From: Pteria penguin
Lineage: Eukaryota; Mollusca; Bivalvia; Pterioida; Pteriidae
Assembly: GCA_035048485.1 (NCBI GenBank)
Contig: CM068592.1
Span: 41,944,045 to 42,008,044 of the forward strand
Length of the DNA: 64,000 bases
Reading direction: 5' to 3'
A program made the translations under genes and the position numbers. The notes beneath the pieces are model-generated. The model was not told the origin of the DNA, searched no databases, and saw nothing but the letters and a program-made list of their open reading frames with translations. Below are positions 43,926 through 53,692 of this stretch, one piece after another; positions within the stretch are counted from its first letter, which is position 1; each line of letters begins with the position of its first letter.

Positions 43926-44737
43926 CAAATAAAAGGTATACCCTGAACCTTCGTAACTTTCCTTAACGTGCAAGGCCCACACAACCTATCAATAATGCAC
44001 CAGTAAATCTGTTAATGTAGGTACAAAAATACATATTGTTTTAGATGTAAAACAAACATATCCTTTGCAAATAGCACAGGACCTTGATCTGAAATTGTTG
44101 AACTGATCTAGATTGTTTTCAGTAATACAATATACAGGTAAAGGATCGCGAATAACAGAGACTAATCAAATATTTATCTTACTCAATAGTGTCATCACAC
44201 ACTCATGTTGACTATGTAGCATTATAAGCCGAGTTTAATACTCCCCAGAGAAAGGACTTCATCATAACTAGACGGAGCTCTGAAGACTGTCAGCCAACCG
44301 TGATTAGGCAATCGTGACATTGTTCTTTATCATTTTAATCAAGAAATCTATGATTCTGTTCCTGTGCGATTATTGCTTTATTTGACGAAGAAATAGCTTT
44401 ATCTATCAAGACCCTGGGACTAATTAAGCGTAATGAACTATGCAGCTTAATCACTTCGTAGTGACTGTTCATAGAAAGCTTACTTGAACTGATTGCTTTT
44501 CGCTCGATTGCAAAATAAAAGTTCAACTCGTATATTTTTTAGGACTGTCTTCTTGTAAATTACAAAAGAAGAGAAAATGAAAACAAGACACCTGACTTAG
44601 TTGCATAACAAAACAATACGTTAAAAGACATCACAAAAATTGTTTATGGTAATTACACTCTATGGAAGTGGAAGTCTTTATTCTCTTCGTGTGGTTAAAT
44701 GCTTTACGGGACTCGGTGTTATTTGCTTGTAACACAT

Positions 44738-45207
44738 TTCTTGTGGTGGTCCAAAGACATTTTATGTGGTGGTCCATACACATTTCATGCGGTAGTCTTC
44801 AGACATTTCATGTAGTGGTCCACAGGCATTTCATGTGTTAGTCTACAGATATTCCATGTGGTAGTCCACACATATTTCATGTGGTGGTCCACAGACGTTT
44901 CATGTGGTCGTCCACACACATTTCATGTGGTAGTCCACAGACATTTCATGTGATGGTCCACACACATTTCATGTGGTAGTCTACAGACATTTCATGTGGT
45001 GGTCCACAGGCATTTCATGTGGTAGTCCACACACATTTCATGCGGTAGTGTACAGACGTTTCATGTGGTGGTCCATAGACATTTCATGTGTTAGTCTACA
45101 GACATTTCATGTGGTGGTTCACAGACATTTCATGTGGTGGTCTACAGACATTTCATGTGGTGGTCCACAGACATTTCATGTGGTGGTCCACACACATTTC
45201 ATGAGTG
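44738..45207. repeat. 23-bp tandem repeat, about 20 units
   Basis: Unit TTTCATGTGGTGGTCCACAG ACA with GGTAGTC variants. A + frame through the later units reads as His/Val/Trp-rich peptide and is not a gene. Confidence 0.93.
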
Positions 45208-45234
45208 TAGTGTTTATTTTTCTTTACTGTGTAT

Positions 45235-45345
45235 ACATGTATGATTTGAGCTTTGATGGCGAATGTGGCAATACAAACAGTAGACACTTCCGACTCCCGC
45301 TCACTAAGTCTCACCTATGATTGCCAGGAATGTCTACTGGGTTGT
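45235..45345 (+). repeat. Dispersed repeat copy of the same family
   Basis: GATGGCGAATGTGGCAATAC, CAGTAGACACTTCCGACTCC, AAGTCTCACCT and GGAATGTCTACTGGG preserve the order seen at 43765-43925. Confidence 0.5.
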
Positions 45346-45998
45346 TACCTTATCGTGACTACCACAGTGGTTTAGAAGTAGCTGCTCTCTCATTTTACAT
45401 TTAGTCAGAATTCTTGGCCACTTCTTTGGGAGTCATTTGCGCTCATATTCTATACTGTATACTATACCTTACGCCAAGATCTGTGCCAACGAGTAAGATT
45501 TATATAAGTTGTTAACTTTTTTTTAATCGTTGTAAAATAAATAAAGTTTAATTTTTAATTTTATATACATACATGTTCATCATCAAATGGAATTATTAAC
45601 AGCATCAGGATCTTTTTGTATTTGTCCAGGCATCTATCTGCAATGTAAAACAAGTCCAATTTATTTTCCAATCTATAAAGCCTGCTCCGTCTTATATTAC
45701 CCTTGACTATAAGGACACCGTCTCACACACACGCTATTAACTTTTTATTACCCGGTGGATAAGGAAATTTCACCACTGTAGCTGGGAAATGTTTTCTTAT
45801 TTCTGTCGAGAAAAGACGACAAACTTTTATCTGATTGCATAGCTTGCTCTTTCCATATAAATCATCGTTTACTGTTTCGCTTAGATAATGTATTTTCCTC
45901 ATACATCACAGTTAGACAGTGTTCAGTTGATTAAACTAAATGATGTAAAGTAAGTCATAGTACAAAATCAGCGAACTAAGTAAGTGTTAAGTGTTACT

Positions 45999-46008
45999 CG
46001 TTATTATT

Positions 46009-46039
<31 letters not shown>

Positions 46040-46066
46040 TTATTACTATTTTTATCATTATTTTTT
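45999..46066. repeat. (TTA)n microsatellite, imperfect right end
   Basis: ATT triplets with interruptions, followed by TTTTTTTTG. Confidence 0.93.
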
Positions 46067-46324
46067 TTTGTCAGTGATAAGAAAAAGAGTAAGATTTGTT
46101 AGTTATGTTTTATCATATCTTACAGGTCAGATTGTCAGATTCCACCTAAGAAATAAATATATTTCTATCCTGATGTTCGGTCAAAAGCATCGTTCTTGGC
46201 GCTTTGTTTGCATCTTGTTTTATTTCACATCATGATTAATACACTTATATGGAGAGAGCATCTGGAAGTAAGTTTTTACCTATGCTAAGGACCCACCCGG
46301 CAATGGACACACCCGGAAATGGAG

Positions 46325-46482
46325 CCATCCGGATATTTTACGCCCCATGCCTACCATAACACGGGACCTCGGTTCCTATTGTCTCGTGCGACAGAGGACA
46401 CCGACTAGCTACCAGCAGGATTCATATCTGGCACCTCTCGATCAAGCCAAGCACCCATAAGATTGAACTACGCCAGCTCCCT
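46325..46482 (-). mobile_element. SINE family A, partial diverged reverse copy
   Basis: Complement of the head (GCACCTCTCGATCAAGCCAA) and of ACCGAGGTCCCGTGTTATGG are readable; the distal body is missing. Confidence 0.6.
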
Positions 46483-46729
46483 TTGGATATAAAATATTTC
46501 AATCGACAACCTTATACACCCCCTCCAGGAAACACTCCCCCATCCCTTGACAAGTAATCTGGATCAACACCTAAAACAACCTCACATGCGTTTACCCACC
46601 ATGACTTGCTGATGCAATGTACAGAAATCATTTTGATAACCATGATGTCTTTGTAACAGTAAGATCTATAGAGTAGTCTATAGCGGTATAGTCTGTATTG
46701 TCAACCCGGATTCATCGATACCGTCTCAG

Positions 46730-46783
46730 GAATTACAATACAAAGATCTGCGACGTGAAGTGAGATTGATCATTATAGAATGA
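46730..46783 (+). CDS. Candidate second exon of the 40.77-kb gene
   Basis: After acceptor CCGTCTCAG, the phase-0 frame reads ELQYKDLRRE, which would continue the coiled-coil spacing of the 40770 exon. It then meets either a good donor (GAA|GTGAGA at 46760) or, if read through, seven more codons and TGA at 46781-46783. AATAAA lies near 47004. The link is inferred from phase and heptad continuity only. Confidence 0.3.
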   Translation, partial: ELQYKDLRREVRLIIIE

Positions 46784-47060
46784 TTACAAAAGAGGCCTGG
46801 TTGTCTCTGATGATTGAGTCTGGCCTTGTATAACAAGCAAGAATCTATATAGAGACTGTGATAGCCTGAAGTGACAGAACATTGCTTTGGCAGACTTGGG
46901 TTACGGTCTTTAGCCTTATCGACTATAATTCGTTTATGTCATTTCTCTCATAATTTCATAATCGATTCGATGCTCAAATCGTGTCCCCATCTCATTCAAT
47001 TTGAATAAAAATTGATGGGAAAAAAGCCTGTACTTCTAGGCTGTCTGTAGACATTTAAAA

Positions 47061-47130
47061 ACTCAAATTGGAACTCGAACTTACAACCCTCCACATTTCG
47101 TGTAAACGCTCTGCTAAATTACCCTGGCCA
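47061..47130 (-). mobile_element. tRNA-like segment, probable SINE head of a third type
   Basis: The reverse strand reads GCCAGGGTAATTTAGCAGAG (A-box-like) and AAGTTCGAGTTCC (B-box-like) with tRNA-like spacing. Stems pair poorly, so this is a SINE head or tRNA pseudogene rather than a functional tRNA. Confidence 0.4.
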
Positions 47131-47425
47131 ATGATCTCTGTCGACATACTCCGGGGTTTTTTTCTGGAGTTTAAAATCGATGGAAACCTCAAATGTCATT
47201 TATACCTTCTACCACGACACATCCGATATCCCTTATGTAAGTATACTACATATAATTCCTACTCATTAAATATGTCAATTTCTTGTAGACATAGTTAACT
47301 CGGTTGATATAAATTATAGCTATGATGTTCTCATCGTATCATTGGCGTCTATATGCATTTGTTTAGTATCCCATTGTTCAGTTTTCTTTGTCTGAGATAG
47401 ATTTGCCGTGTTACTGATTCAGCCT

Positions 47426-47646
47426 GGGTCCGGCGCCATAAACTAAGAATATACTTAAGTCAAAAATTTCATTTTAATTTTTTCCATTATCAAACGTTCA
47501 AGTAAATTTTAATGCAGAATGGTTTAATTCTATTTATCAGTAGAATAAAACTAAATAAAATCCCAATCCCAGTTATTCATTCATTGACGAACAGAACAAT
47601 ATGAATTTTTGACTTAAGTATATTCTCAGTTTATGGCGCCGGACCC
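47426..47646. mobile_element. 221-bp MITE, copy 1
   Basis: GGGTCCGGCGCCATAAACT at the left and its exact complement at the right; the inverted repeats extend to about 45 bp including ATATACTTAAGTCAAAAATT. The copy at 52209 has the same length and is nearly identical, indicating recent mobility. Confidence 0.9.
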
Positions 47647-47649
47647 TGC

Positions 47650-47780
47650 TCTCTGAGAACATTCTCTCTTGTCATGTCCCAGGTATGTTATGTCAAGTGG
47701 CTGAGTCAGTTCTCTGAGAACATTCTCTCTTGTCATGTCCCAGGTATGTTATATTTAGTGGCTGAGTCAGATCTCTGACC
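47650..47780. repeat. 61-bp direct duplication beside MITE copy 1
   Basis: CTCTGAGAACATTCTCTCTT GTCATGTCCCAGGTATGTTA and GTGGCTGAGTCAG occur twice in tandem with few changes, followed by a partial third start (ATCTCTGACC). Confidence 0.85.
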
Positions 47781-48654
47781 TTTTTGTTATGCCAAAACGG
47801 GATTTTTCATTTTCTTGTAGTGACCAATTCCTTCATTCCTCAAACAATGAAATCACATACAAATAAATCACGCGTTACCCTTGGTCTTTCTTGCTATAAA
47901 TATCAATGACGTAATGTCGCGTCCATACATCACTTCCATCTACTTGTAATTATTCACCCATTGGTCACCCTGTGGTCAACTGACTGGATAGCCGTACCTG
48001 GTTGTCGATACACATAGTTTACAAGATCGTACCTGTCAATACTTTATCCAAAATGGTAATGTGATTAACAACGCTCTGTAGTTGCCTGGTACATCATTTA
48101 CTGGCTACCAGCGGGGATAGACGGTCTGGACGTCCGAGACTCTGGCAGTGTATCAATAAACCAGTTTAAGAATGTGTGTCTAACGTCATTGTTTACAAGC
48201 AAAAAAAACAATAACAACAACAACATCTTTGTTTTTATCATGTCAGATGTCCACATGATGGCACACTGTACCAGACGTAAAGAGATCCATGTAATGGGAT
48301 TAGAAGACCTCATATCAGTAGGTCCAGGACTTGATCAATTATTACGGCTTTTGCTAAGATGACGAGGATTTGTCTATTTAAAGGCTCAGAGTTTGCAATA
48401 GAAAACCAAATACATACCAAATATAATAGAAATCTATTGTCCTTTCATAGACATAGTGTAATAAATGAGAATATAAAGAAAATTAAAGGTTATTAATCAC
48501 ACGATAAATATTTTGAACGGATTTATGCTTTATTGCACACGGTTATTATGAACTAAACAAATTCGCTCAGTGACAGAAGTCTATGTCTCAATAAAATGAG
48601 AAGTGCTTCTTCTGGAAGAATCAAGAGATGAAATGATGTCGTAAAACGACGATT

Positions 48655-48715
48655 GCTGATGGTCGATTATTGATGGACAATTATTGATGGACGATTATTA
48701 ATGGTCGATTATTTC
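48655..48715. repeat. About 15-bp tandem repeat, 4 units
   Basis: GATGGTCGATTATTG, GATGGACAATTATTG, GATGGACGATTATTA and ATGGTCGATTATTT. Confidence 0.85.
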
Positions 48716-48766
48716 GAATTATCAGATCATGACATGTAACTTTGTGCCGAGGGAGAATACAGTGAT

Positions 48767-48897
48767 GAATAGTAATGCCACCAGAATTTATACACGTTTG
48801 GCGCCATTTGAATAGTAATGCCACTAGAATTTATTCACGTTTGGTGCCATTTAAATAGTAATGCCACTAGAATTTATACACATTTGGCACCATTTGA
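48767..48897. repeat. 43-bp tandem repeat, 3 units
   Basis: GAATAGTAATGCCACTAGAA TTTATACACGTTTGGCGCCA TTT, three times with a few substitutions. Confidence 0.93.
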
Positions 48898-49968
48898 ATT
48901 ATTTGAAACTTATCAATAGTCATTGCGTATTTTCGTTTAGACAAATCTATTCGCAAAAAGTTATGACTATCAGAATTTCTGATCGTGGGTAAAACCAGAT
49001 TTTAACGATGAACAGCAAAGCTGTCTGTACACTATAAACATTTAATTTTTCTTGTTTGTCCTTCATCATGATTTATGACATATGTTTTCAATTTTGCTAT
49101 TATTTAAAGCTATAAAGCTGTCCTTTTCGAAATGAGGCACAGAATATGCTATCTATATGTATAGACCGACAGAAATCAATTCGGTTACACATAAACAAAG
49201 ACATGACATTTCTACCATAATAAGGCTGCGAAGTTGTGCTCGATGTGGTGTTATAGCACCAATCAAATCAACATTTGACACTCGAACACTCTTTTTTATT
49301 AAACAATTATTCTGTTTTGAGGTCAATGCTCCCGATGTATTCTGATCTATTTGCTGTTGTACGTATTTCAGTGCTTTGTACATTTATTGATATTATTTCA
49401 AGTCAGAAGAGCAAATATGAGTACGTGTGAACTGAATAGCACCCCGGAGAATGCCTAATTGCAAGAAAACGTATGTAACTATTACTAGAAAAGACGTCTA
49501 TAAATTAATCACGTGCCGAGTACATTTACTGCGTGAACACTCTCTTTTTTGTTGATCGTAGAGAGCAATATACAATGACGCTGTAAACGACTTTATCGGA
49601 TATATCGACCGGGCATGTTTCCCATGGGAATGCTAAAAATGCAAAGTTAATTGTAGCCGTTACTGTACACTCGCCATTTACAGTAATAAAGATCTAGAAT
49701 GCGCTTACAATTGATTTACTTAACTGTAGGGAATATATCTAATATGTATTCCTTGGTCTCCGTTTTACTTGAGGTTGCAAAATAGGTCATCTAGGGGGTG
49801 GATCAACTGGGACCCCTAAAATACCGACGTCATTGAACTATTGTTATGTGACGTCATGGGTCAAATTCGGTATAGTATAGGGAGATCCAGTAATGAACAC
49901 TATTCACTTGTTACTGTAATAAAAACGGATCTATAAGCTCTGTTGAGTAATACATTGTACTATTCATT

Positions 49969-50130
49969 TTAGGAAGGACTGTTTTTTTTTTTCTAGGTTC
50001 ATGGGGAATGAACTTGGGTGAGAAACAAACAAATCACGTGAACCGCGAAGCGGTTCTCGAATGATATGTTTGTTTCTCACCCAAGTTCATTCCCCATGAA
50101 CCTAGAAAAAAAAAGACAGTCATTCCTTAT
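49969..50130. repeat. Long near-perfect palindrome
   Basis: Arms of 48 bp (49984-50031 and 50067-50114) appear perfectly complementary, from TTTTTTTTCTAGGTTCATGG to GTGAGAAACAAACA and back. Outer arms continue with few mismatches (AGGAAGGACTG / CAGTCATTCCT). The 35-nt centre holds another small palindrome (GAACCGCGAAGCGGTTC). No coding content. Likely a foldback element or a recently formed inverted duplication. Confidence 0.93.
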
Positions 50131-51499
50131 ATTTACGATGCATTTTAAAAGGCACTTCCTTCCCGCAATATAGTGCGTTTCTAGAATGCTAAAAATACTC
50201 TATCTGTCCAGGTAATTTCTTTATTTGCTCAAAATTAACAGATGCATCAATTCAATAATTGAACTTGAGTAAGCCCCGCCTCTTTTTATATTACTAAGCA
50301 TGCGGTTTGCCATACGCTGGGTACTACTTCCATGACCCAAGTTCATGGGCTGATGAACCGAGTCTGTTTAGCATGGTTCATCGAGGGAATTAGACTAGCA
50401 TTGTAAATACAATGACATATTTTGAGGGGCATTAGTAGTATGAATTGACCATGTTGTGTTATAACACTTCAAATTGGTCTGACAACTTTTTTATTAAATT
50501 TTTAAAATGTAAAGCTTTGTGGCATTGTAGGTGCAATTTAATATATTGGTATAATTAGTGCATTATAGGTCAACTTGACAATATGCTGTAAGTAACTTAC
50601 CATATGGTATTGTAATTCAGATTTGCTATATGAATGTTTTAACCATGGTAAATGTACATTGTATTGACCTAATATTGATGTTAAAAAGTATGTAAGTCAC
50701 GTAAATATAGAGGTCAAATTAACCACGTGACATTGTAGGTCAAATGGAAAATGTCACAGGTTAAATGGTGCAGTAGTAACACCATAGATCGGTTGTGTTA
50801 TTGCCCAAATGTACCATATAAATTTATTAGTTAAATGGACCGTGTAACATGTAGTCAAATAAACCCAACGTTTATATTTCATAAATGGACTAGCTTCGAT
50901 TGATAATCAGATACTGTAGTGTCTTTTGCATCCTTGAATTGGGCCAATAACCCAAAGGCCCATCATTTGTATTGGTGTTGCTTTACATTGATCTTTAATT
51001 ATCTCACCTCAATGTAATCCGTCATGTACAAATATTAAATAAATATTTATTTTATGGCAGAAATATGATTAATGGTGAGTAAGACTTGTAAACTATATAT
51101 AGATCAGTCTGAAGTACGCGTGCCAAGGAAGAAAGATAAAAACTAGATAGGCATGGTAGGACCAAGTCCAGAAAAGCAATTTAAAGTACAGAGTTTCGGT
51201 TTTTGGTTTTTGTTTAATTTTGTTTGTTTGTTTGTTTTTATTTTTGGGGATTCTTTTTTTTGGGGGGGGCGGGGGTTGTTTTGTTTTTCTTTTTTGACGT
51301 AACTTAGTCACACATTGAAGGGACTCTCTAGATTTTTCATAAAAAATTTACATTGAAAATATCAATTTCTAACATTTCATCAGTTTAGAATTGAAGTGGA
51401 GCAATGAGTTCTAGAATAAAAAGGAATGCAAAATCTGCAAACATATTTTAATTTAAATCATATTAACGTCAGAATTGCTGATCGAATATCACCTAATAT
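50131..51499. other. AT-rich sequence with a vague degenerate repeat
   Basis: Between 50440 and 50880 phrases like GGTCAAATTAACCACGTGAC ATTGTAGGTCAAAT recur imperfectly, suggesting an old eroded tandem repeat. 51190-51300 is T/G-rich low complexity. No gene seen. Confidence 0.4.
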
Positions 51500-51808
51500 T
51501 CAGACCAATGCATGAATCACCAAACATTCTGAAAATGTATGAATCACCAAACATTCTGACCAATGTTTGAATCACCAAATATTCTGACCAATGTATGAAT
51601 CACCAAATATTCTGACCAATGCATGAATCACAAAACATTCTGACCAATGTATGAATCACCAAACATTCTGACCAATGTATGAATCACCAAACATTCTGAC
51701 CAATGTATGAATCAACAAACATTCTGACCAATGTATGAATCACCCAACATTCTGATCAATGCATGAATCACCAAACATTCTGACCAATGTATGAATCACC
51801 AAATTTGT
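51500..51808. repeat. 28-bp tandem repeat, about 11 units
   Basis: Unit ACCAATGTATGAATCACCAA ACATTCTG, with CATGAATC variants. Confidence 0.95.
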
Positions 51809-52208
51809 TTTTGTCTACTAATATAAGAAAATAGAATCGTTAATCATTAATAGCATTTATATTCTTAAGGAGAATGGCACTATGAGTGAAATACAGCAAT
51901 GCTAGTACGCACAAAACAATGTTTACTTTCACAGTTGCTTCCCTTGTGGCTCTCTACTACACCCCATGACCTGATTGTTAACTTTCTATTGATTGCTGGA
52001 GACTCATGTGACTTCCTTGAGATTTACCAGATTCTGTATTTCGTTAATATCAAAGAGAAATTCGGGGGTTTTTTATCAAATAAATAAGATCTAATTAGGT
52101 GAGCATGTGATTAATTGCAGTCTTCGTATCACATGACCACACACATACACTCTCGTATTCTGACTTGGAAATAAACATCCCGAGAGGACTTGGTGCTCTA
52201 TTGGGTCA

Positions 52209-52429
52209 GGGTCCGGCGCCATAAACTGAGAATATACTTAAGTCAAAAATTTCATTTTAATTTATTCCATTATCAAACGTTCAAATAAATTTTAATGCAG
52301 AATGGTTTAATTCTATTTATCAGTAGAATAAAACTAAATAAAATCCAAATCCCAGTTATTAATTCATTGATGATCAGAAGAATATGAATTTTTGACTTAA
52401 GTATATTCTCAGTTTATGGCGCTGGACCC
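52209..52429. mobile_element. 221-bp MITE, copy 2
   Basis: Same length, ends and interior as the copy at 47426, differing by scattered substitutions. No coding capacity. The target duplication is at most 1-2 bp and not clear. Confidence 0.9.
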
Positions 52430-52619
52430 AGAAGTCTTTTATACGTTTAGTCTTCATATCCCAGGGGATCTGACCCCGATACAGTTCCTTAAAATCTATC
52501 AATATACATTTTATATTGGAACGTACCTCTATGATGGTTTTGTCTGGTTTGTTAGTCTAATAGCTGTGTGTCGGGTTTTTGTTTTTCTATTTTGGCTTTT
52601 TTTTTTGTTTTGATTTGTT

Positions 52620-52746
52620 TTTTATTGGTTGTTTGGTTTTTTTGGGGGGTGGGTGGGTGGTTTTTTTTTTTATTTTGTTTTAATATATTATTTGACTGTC
52701 TGCTTCTTATCTATTTTTTATTTATTTGGGGGGGGGGGGGGGGGGT
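52620..52746. repeat. T/G-rich low complexity with G4 motif and 18-G run
   Basis: GGGGGGTGGGTGGGTGG (about 52644-52660) fits the G-quadruplex pattern; 52728-52745 is an uninterrupted G-run. A similar T/G stretch lies at 51190-51300. Encodes Phe/Trp/Gly-rich spurious frames. Confidence 0.85.
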
Positions 52747-52870
52747 CATACCCCCTGTAGGCGAAGTTGTGGTATATAGGAATCACTACTCACTAGTCAG
52801 TCCGTCTGTCCTGTAAAAAATCTTGAAATAAGTCTTTACGTAAAGAAGGTCTTCATTAAAACATATTAGC

Positions 52871-53149
52871 TTGATTGATTGATAGATTATTGTTTTACGT
52901 CACTCCACGATTATTTCACGTATATGGTGACGGCATATGCCTGATGCATTGCATAAAAATTTAGACCTTTGCAGCGGACCCACCCGAAGCAGTGATGAAT
53001 CTTTTACGTACCACGCCTGCCGTGACACAGGACCTCGGTTTTTACTGTCTCATTAGAAAGACAGAACACCGGTGTGCCCAGGGCGGGAGGCGAACCCAGG
53101 ACCTCTCGATCACGAGCCGAGCACCTTATCCACTAGGTCATACCGGCTT
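52871..53149 (-). mobile_element. SINE family A, reverse, full length
   Basis: All family segments present in reverse (CACGATTATTTCACGTATAT, TGACGGCATATGCCTGATGC, CGGTTTTTACTGTCTC), ending in the complement of the tRNA head. AAACATATTAGC (52859-52870) and AAATATATTAGC (53150-53161) form a 12-bp duplication with one mismatch. Confidence 0.9.
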
Positions 53150-53329
53150 AAATATATTAGCCTCCCCATAATATTTGATAAATATCAATACAGAATGTAT
53201 GCGGAACGTGGACGTTGAGTAAAAGAGTTGTCTAGTAAAGGAATTAAACCAGGGACCTTCCGCTCACTGTTAGGATTCTTAACTAATCGAGTAGGCCGGA
53301 CAGATACCTCAGACTATCACATTTCTGGA

Positions 53330-53418
53330 CTACCAGATGTTCCTGGACTACCAGATGTTCCTGGACTGGACTACCAGATGTTCCTGGACTACCAGATGTT
53401 CCTGGACTACCAGATATT
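53330..53418. repeat. 18-bp tandem repeat, 5 units
   Basis: Unit CTACCAGATGTTCCTGGA, interrupted once by CTGGA. Confidence 0.93.
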
Positions 53419-53574
53419 TCGTTCCAGAAAACACAACCTTAAGTTCATATACCTCCGGGTACGGTGCTACTCATGGTGGGCAGGTAATTAATACCAGTCA
53501 GCAGTTTAAGTTTGTCCCTACTGTAAAAGAAAGTGCGCAATAGTGTGAAAGAAAGATATAAACACATCACTTAA

Positions 53575-53692
53575 AGCATTCGATCCGGATTCGATTCACG
53601 AATTACGCCACTAGGTTTAAGAATTTGCTGCTATGTAGCGATATGACTGAAGAATTGCCTGAACGAAGTGAAATCCTAAATCAACCAACCAC
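53575..53692 (+). mobile_element. SINE family B, 5'-degraded copy abutting the 61-bp array
   Basis: B-box remnant (GGATTCGATTC), ACGCCACTAGGTTTAAGA and GCGATATGACTGAAGAATTG are followed by a tail GAACGAAGTGAAATCCTAAA TCAACCAACC. This tail is nearly the same as the core of the adjacent 61-bp repeat unit, so this copy is probably the array's parent. Confidence 0.75.

Larger units (their letters stand above)
40965..46729 (+). other. Presumed intron after the 40770 exon
   Basis: If the 46730 exon is right, this is a 5.8-kb GT..AG intron holding the 52- and 23-bp arrays, dispersed repeats and a diverged SINE. The stretches 41200-42035, 42980-43760 and 45345-45990 show no feature I can support. 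Confidence 0.35.
47780..49968. other. AT-rich sequence, one small exon-like frame
   Basis: Only the short repeats at 48655 and 48767 and an open frame from ATG 48240 to TGA 48361 (about 40 codons, rich in His/Met/Arg then Leu) are notable. The latter has an acceptor-like TTTTATCATGTCAG and an internal GTAGGT, but no partner exon. Confidence 0.4.

Noticed and set aside
49969..50130. Palindrome as a bacterial-type terminator or attachment site
   Set aside because: No prokaryotic context; arms far longer than terminators, and no recombinase gene nearby.
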